Of a stretch of 9,355 nt of DNA, positions 6,241 to 9,355 are shown piece by piece. This stretch comes from VAZQ01 sp036406655 (GTDB taxonomy: Bacteria; Pseudomonadota; Alphaproteobacteria; Rhizobiales; Xanthobacteraceae), in NCBI GenBank assembly GCA_036406655.1, contig DASXAP010000332.1, positions 1 to 9,355 of the forward strand. Direction: 5' to 3'. Both the position numbers and the translations under genes were made by a program. The notes under the pieces are model-generated. The model did not search any database. It had not been told where the DNA came from and was given only the letters and a program-made list of their open reading frames with translations. Position 1 is the stretch's first letter. Each line of letters begins with the position of its first letter.

Positions 6241-7170
6241 GTGACGAGCGCCGCATTGGCCCCCGCCGGCGCCCCGAAGGCGTGGCTCTTTCATGCGCTC
6301 ACCACCATGGTCCTGTGGGGGTTCTGGGGCGCGTTCACCGATGTCTCGGCGCAGCGCGGCTTTCCCGAGACGCTGGTCTACTGCGTCTGGTCGCTGACGA
6401 TGATCCCGCCGGCGCTCTACGCGCTCGCGCGCACCGGCTGGCGCCTCGACCGCGATCCGCGCTCGCTGGCGCAGGGCCTGCTGATCGGGCTCCTCGGCGC
6501 CGGCGGGCAGATGGTGCTGTTCTATGCGCTCACCCTCGGCCCCCCCTACCTGGTCTTTCCGCTCATCTCGCTCTCGCCGGTCGTCACCATCGTGCTGTCG
6601 TTTCTCCTGCTCGGCGAGCGCACCAATCTCCTCGGCGCGGCCGGCATCGTGCTCGCGCTCCTCGCGCTGCCCTTGTTCGACTTCTCGCCCGAAGGCTTGG
6701 GCGAGCGCCCGCGGCTCGGCTGGTTTGCGCTGTCGCTCCTGGTGATGGCGGCCTGGGGGGTGCAGGCATTCTTCATGAAGCACGCGAACCGTCACATGCG
6801 CGCCGAGAGCATCTTCTTCTACATGATGCTGACGGGGCTCCTGCTCGCGCCCATCGCCTGGGTGATGACCGATCGGGGCCGGCCGGCGAACTGGGGCGCC
6901 GACGGTCCCTGGCTCGCCGCCGCCATCCAGGTCCTCAACGCGATCGGCGCGCTCACCCTCGTCTATGCCTTCCGCTACGGCCAGGCGATCATCGTGTCGC
7001 CGCTCACCAATGCCGGCGCGCCGCTGATGACCGCGGTCATCTCGCTGCTTGTCGTCGGCACGCTGCCGGGGCGGCTCAAGCTTCTGGCGCTGGTGCTCGC
7101 CTGCGTCGCCGCGCTCCTCCTGGCGCTCACGCCGGAGGAGACGAAGGCGGCCGAGGAGGAGACGCGCTGA
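6241..7170 (+). CDS. EamA/DMT-family membrane transporter
   Basis: A 309-residue, very hydrophobic protein with about ten predicted membrane helices arranged as two EamA repeats. The first repeat opens with the helix ALTTMVLWGFWGAF and includes YALTLGPPYLVFPLISLSP followed by LLGERTNLLG. The second includes WGVQAFFMKHAN, YAFRYGQAIIVSPLTNAGAP and a last helix before the charged tail. DMT proteins carry small metabolites, including sugars and amino acids, without ATP. The start is GTG 6241, with GAGGGGA (6227-6233) 7 nt upstream inside the 3' end of the GH36 gene. The 2-bp gap implies co-transcription and probably coupled translation. From its place between an exported glycosidase and cytoplasmic aldolase/deaminase genes I infer uptake of the released sugar; an exporter role is not excluded. 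Confidence 0.85.
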   Translation: MTSAALAPAGAPKAWLFHALTTMVLWGFWGAFTDVSAQRGFPETLVYCVWSLTMIPPALYALARTGWRLDRDPRSLAQGLLIGLLGAGGQMVLFYALTLGPPYLVFPLISLSPVVTIVLSFLLLGERTNLLGAAGIVLALLALPLFDFSPEGLGERPRLGWFALSLLVMAAWGVQAFFMKHANRHMRAESIFFYMMLTGLLLAPIAWVMTDRGRPANWGADGPWLAAAIQVLNAIGALTLVYAFRYGQAIIVSPLTNAGAPLMTAVISLLVVGTLPGRLKLLALVLACVAALLLALTPEETKAAEEETR

Positions 7171-7216
7171 GCCATGACTGCAACGCGGGCGACGGTTGTG
7201 CGCTTTCGGAGCCTCC

Positions 7217-8497
7217 ATGAACCCGATCGTCGAGCGGATCGCGCGGCACAAGGCGGGTGAGCCCGTCGGCATCCATTCCGTGTGCTCGGCGCATCCGCTG
7301 GTGATCGAGGCGAGCCTGCGCCACGCCGCCCGCCACCGCGCACCCTTCGCCCTCATCGAGGCGACCTCGAACCAGGTCAACCAGGAGGGCGGCTATACCG
7401 GGATGCGGCCTGCGCGCTTCCGCGACCTCGTCCTCGGCATCGCCGATCGCCTCGGCATACCGAGAGGCCTCGTCGTCCTGGGCGGGGATCATCTCGGCCC
7501 CCATCCATGGCAGGCGCTCCCCGCCGCTGCGGCGATGGCGCGCGCCGAGCTGCTGGTCGACGAATATGTCCGGACCGGCTTCCGCAAGATCCACCTCGAC
7601 TGCTCGATGGCCTGCGCCGACGAGGCGGCGCCGCTGCCCGGGGCGACCGTCGCCGCCCGCGCGGCGCGTCTGTGCGCGGCGGCCGAGCGCGCGCACGGCG
7701 CGGCCGGCGGCGAGCCGCCGGTCTATGTGATCGGCACCGAGGTCCCCGCTCCCGGCGGCGCCGCCGAGGAGCTCGGCACGCTAGCGGTCACCAGCCCCGA
7801 AGCGGCGCGGGCGACGATCGCGACCCATCGCGAGACGTTCGCCGCGGCGGGTCTCGCCGCCGCCTGGCCGCGCGTGGTCGCCATCGTGGTCCAGCCCGGG
7901 GTCGAGTTCGACCACGGCAAGGTGGTCCGCTATGCGCCGGACAAGGCGCGCGCCTTGAGCCGCCTGATCGAGGGCTGCGACGGCATGGTCTTCGAGGCGC
8001 ATTCCACCGACTATCAGCCGGCATCGGCGCTCGCCGCGCTGGTGCGGGATCACTTCGCCATCCTCAAGGTCGGCCCGGCGCTGACCTTTGCCCTGCGCGA
8101 GGCGCTCTGGGCGCTCGACGCCATCGAGCGCGAATGGATCGCGCCCGCGCGGCGCGCGGGCCTGCGCGACACTGCGGTTGCGCGGATGAAGGCTGAGCCC
8201 CGCTACTGGGCCGCCCACTACCGCGCCGCCGGCGCCGCGCTCGACCACGAGCTGCAATACAGCCTGAGCGACCGCATCCGCTATTATTGGCCCGATCCCC
8301 AGATCGCCCGCGCGCAGGCCGCGATGTTTCGCAACCTCGAGCAGGATCCGCCGCCGCCGGCCCTGATCAGCCAACATCTGCCGCTCGCGCATGCGGCATT
8401 GCGCGAGGGGCTGATCGGCCGCGGCCCGGCCGAGCTCGCCATTGCCCACGTCTGCGCGGTGCTCGACGACTATCAGCGTGCGACGAGCCCCGGATGA
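7217..8497 (+). CDS. kbaZ: D-tagatose-1,6-bisphosphate aldolase, GatZ/KbaZ (non-catalytic) subunit
   Basis: A 426-residue cytoplasmic protein, full length for GatZ/KbaZ (about 420-426). Family segments run throughout: SVCSAHPLVIEA (21-32), LIEATSNQVNQ (46-56), GGYTGM (58-63), GGDHLGP (89-95), GFRKIHLDCSM near 130, YVIGTEVPAPGG near 175, VVQPGVEFDH near 230, EAHSTDYQ near 260, ILKVGPALTFALREA near 282-296 and SLSDRIRYYWP near 350. In enterobacteria this subunit is needed for full activity and stability of the catalytic aldolase GatY/KbaY, in galactitol or GalNAc/galactosamine breakdown. I chose ATG 7217 because GGAG (7208-7211) lies 5 nt upstream; an in-frame TTG at 7196 lacks such a box. It follows the EamA gene by 46 bp. 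Next comes agaS, which favours the Kba (galactosamine) rather than the Gat branch. The catalytic partner is not in view. Confidence 0.93.
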   Translation: MNPIVERIARHKAGEPVGIHSVCSAHPLVIEASLRHAARHRAPFALIEATSNQVNQEGGYTGMRPARFRDLVLGIADRLGIPRGLVVLGGDHLGPHPWQALPAAAAMARAELLVDEYVRTGFRKIHLDCSMACADEAAPLPGATVAARAARLCAAAERAHGAAGGEPPVYVIGTEVPAPGGAAEELGTLAVTSPEAARATIATHRETFAAAGLAAAWPRVVAIVVQPGVEFDHGKVVRYAPDKARALSRLIEGCDGMVFEAHSTDYQPASALAALVRDHFAILKVGPALTFALREALWALDAIEREWIAPARRAGLRDTAVARMKAEPRYWAAHYRAAGAALDHELQYSLSDRIRYYWPDPQIARAQAAMFRNLEQDPPPPALISQHLPLAHAALREGLIGRGPAELAIAHVCAVLDDYQRATSPG

Positions 8498-8580
8498 ACC
8501 GTAGCGGAGCCCTGACAGATCGGACAGACAGGATGCGGCACAGAGCCAATGCCGAGGACGCCCCGTGGGCAAGCATCTAA
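8494..8580 (+). CDS. Possible 28-residue leader/coupling ORF between kbaZ and agaS
   Basis: ATG 8494 overlaps the kbaZ stop as ATGA. The frame runs 28 codons (begins MNRSGALTDRTDR, ends EDAPWASI) to TAA 8578-8580, whose last base is the first base of an in-frame agaS ATG (TAATG). The peptide has no recognisable motif. It could be chance, or a small ORF that keeps ribosomes moving from kbaZ to agaS. It has no ribosome-binding site of its own apart from the kbaZ overlap. Confidence 0.15.
   Translation: MNRSGALTDRTDRMRHRANAEDAPWASI
8554..8558 (+). promoter_or_regulatory. Ribosome-binding site deciding the agaS start
   Basis: GAGGA lies 6 nt before GTG 8565, whereas the alternative ATG 8580 in the same frame has only a weak purine stretch upstream. 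This supports the GTG start, which adds five residues (MGKHL) to the protein. Confidence 0.5.
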
Positions 8581-9355
8581 TGGGTTCTCCCGGACGCGAC
8601 GAGGCGGAGCTTGAGGCGCTCGGCGGGCGCTGGACGGCGCGCGAGATCGCGCAGCAGCCGGCAATGCTGCGCCAGACCCATTCCGCGCTCGTTGCCGCTG
8701 CGGATGCGCTCGCACGCTTTCTGCGGCCGCTGCTCGATCGCCCCACCACGCGGGTCGTGCTCACCGGTGCCGGCACCTCGGCCTTCGTCGGCGAATGCCT
8801 CGCGCCGTACCTCGCCGGGACGCTGCCCTGCCGGGTCGAGGCGATCCCCACCACCGAGCTCGTCTGCGCGCCGCGCCTCTATCTCAGGCGCGAGACGCCG
8901 ACGCTCCTCGTCTCCTTCGCACGGTCCGGCAACAGCCCGGAAAGCGTCGCCGCGGTCGAGCTTGCCGAGGCGCTCCTCGACGATATCGGGCACCTCGGCA
9001 TCACCTGCAACCGGCAGGGTGCGCTCGCCCGCAGGCTCGCGACCGCCGGCCGCGCGATGACGATCCTGCTGCCGGAAGAAACTGACGACCGGGGCTTTGC
9101 GATGACCTCGAGCTTCAGCTGCATGACCTGGGCGGGGCTTGCCGCTCTCTCCGGCATCGACGGGATGCAGCCTCGCGCCGAGCGGATCGCGCGGGCGGTC
9201 GAGGGCGTCATCGCCGCACAGGCGGCGAGGATGAAGGAGCTCGCGGGAGGCAATCACGAGCGCGTGGTCTATCTCGGCAGCCACGTCTTCAAGGGGCTGG
9301 CGCGCGAGGCCGCGCTCAAGCTCACCGAGCTGACCGACGGCGCGCTCGTCGCCGT
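8565..9355 (+). CDS. agaS: AgaS-type SIS-domain galactosamine-6-phosphate deaminase/isomerase (5' part)
   Basis: About 263 residues are visible and the frame runs off the right edge; the full family length is about 385. The first SIS domain has VVLTGAGTSAFVGE (64-77), IPTTELV (94-100), SFARSGNSPESVAAVELAEA (from 117), GITCNRQGAL and ETDDRGFAMTSSFSCM. The start of the second SIS domain reads VVYLGSHVFKGLAREAALKLTELT. These match AgaS, which in E. coli converts galactosamine-6-phosphate to tagatose-6-phosphate and ammonia in the cytoplasm. Families of this kind are also annotated as tagatose-6-phosphate ketose/aldose isomerase. I chose GTG 8565 (GAGGA 6 nt upstream); ATG 8580 is in the same frame. 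It lies 67 bp after kbaZ in the same operon. AgaS needs a phosphorylated substrate, so a sugar kinase or PTS should exist outside the window. Confidence 0.92.
   Translation, partial: MGKHLMGSPGRDEAELEALGGRWTAREIAQQPAMLRQTHSALVAAADALARFLRPLLDRPTTRVVLTGAGTSAFVGECLAPYLAGTLPCRVEAIPTTELVCAPRLYLRRETPTLLVSFARSGNSPESVAAVELAEALLDDIGHLGITCNRQGALARRLATAGRAMTILLPEETDDRGFAMTSSFSCMTWAGLAALSGIDGMQPRAERIARAVEGVIAAQAARMKELAGGNHERVVYLGSHVFKGLAREAALKLTELTDGALVA

Noticed and set aside
4091..6256. Long open frame of about 720 codons on the minus strand across the GH36 gene
   Set aside because: It is a mirror frame produced by very high GC in the third codon positions; its translation is Arg/Pro/Ala/Gly-rich with no motif, while the plus strand has clear domains and catalytic residues.
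6130..7380. Open minus-strand frame of about 415 codons across the EamA gene
   Set aside because: Composition is a charged, repetitive mirror of the membrane protein; no start context and no motif.
1..9355. A single sulfosugar (sulfoquinovose) pathway linking the ComDE-like decarboxylase with the glycosidase operon
   Set aside because: Known sulfoquinovosidases are not of this GH36 type, KbaZ and AgaS match galactosamine/tagatose enzymes closely, and two unrelated minus-strand modules separate the two ends.

Overview
The window is GC-rich bacterial DNA. Codon use, a Tat-exported glycosidase, and an intergenic inverted repeat built on CGGGCT(C/T)GTCCCG / CGGGACAAGCCCG all suggest an alphaproteobacterium, most likely Hyphomicrobiales (Rhizobiales). 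That assignment is inference. I see no rRNA, tRNA, CRISPR array, insertion sequence or phage gene.

Layout. (1) 1-867 (+): the 3' part of an alpha subunit and the whole beta subunit of a two-subunit thiamine-diphosphate decarboxylase of the sulfopyruvate/phosphonopyruvate decarboxylase type, overlapping by 4 bp. (2) 873-3105 (-): a two-component system, a KdpD-type sensor kinase without the large cytoplasmic N-terminal half of classical KdpD, and a full-length KdpE-type response regulator. Their ends overlap by 8 bp, and no kdpFABC pump genes are in view. (3) 3106-3373: a 268-bp spacer with a REP-like imperfect inverted repeat (3271-3343). (4) 3374-3981 (-): a VapBC-type toxin-antitoxin pair of lower GC than its surroundings, overlapping as TTGA, with a palindrome over the antitoxin ribosome-binding site. 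(5) 3982-4138: a divergent intergenic region with a perfect 6-4-6 palindrome that coincides with a promoter-like -35/-10 pair. (6) 4139 to the window end (+): a tightly spaced catabolic operon. It encodes a Tat-exported GH36 (alpha-galactosidase-like) glycosidase, an EamA/DMT permease, the GatZ/KbaZ subunit of tagatose-1,6-bisphosphate aldolase, and an AgaS-type SIS-domain deaminase/isomerase cut by the window edge.

How the genes may work together. The last four genes read as a pathway. The periplasmic glycosidase would release a terminal alpha-linked galactose-type sugar and the EamA protein could import it. After phosphorylation by a kinase not in view, AgaS would convert galactosamine-6-phosphate to tagatose-6-phosphate, and the aldolase (GatZ/KbaZ plus a GatY/KbaY partner not in view) would cleave tagatose-1,6-bisphosphate. 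Because AgaS and KbaZ are hallmarks of the galactosamine/N-acetylgalactosamine route, the glycosidase may act on alpha-GalNAc or alpha-GalN rather than plain alpha-galactosides. This is the most interesting hypothesis in the window. The decarboxylase, kdpDE-like and vapBC modules look unrelated to it.
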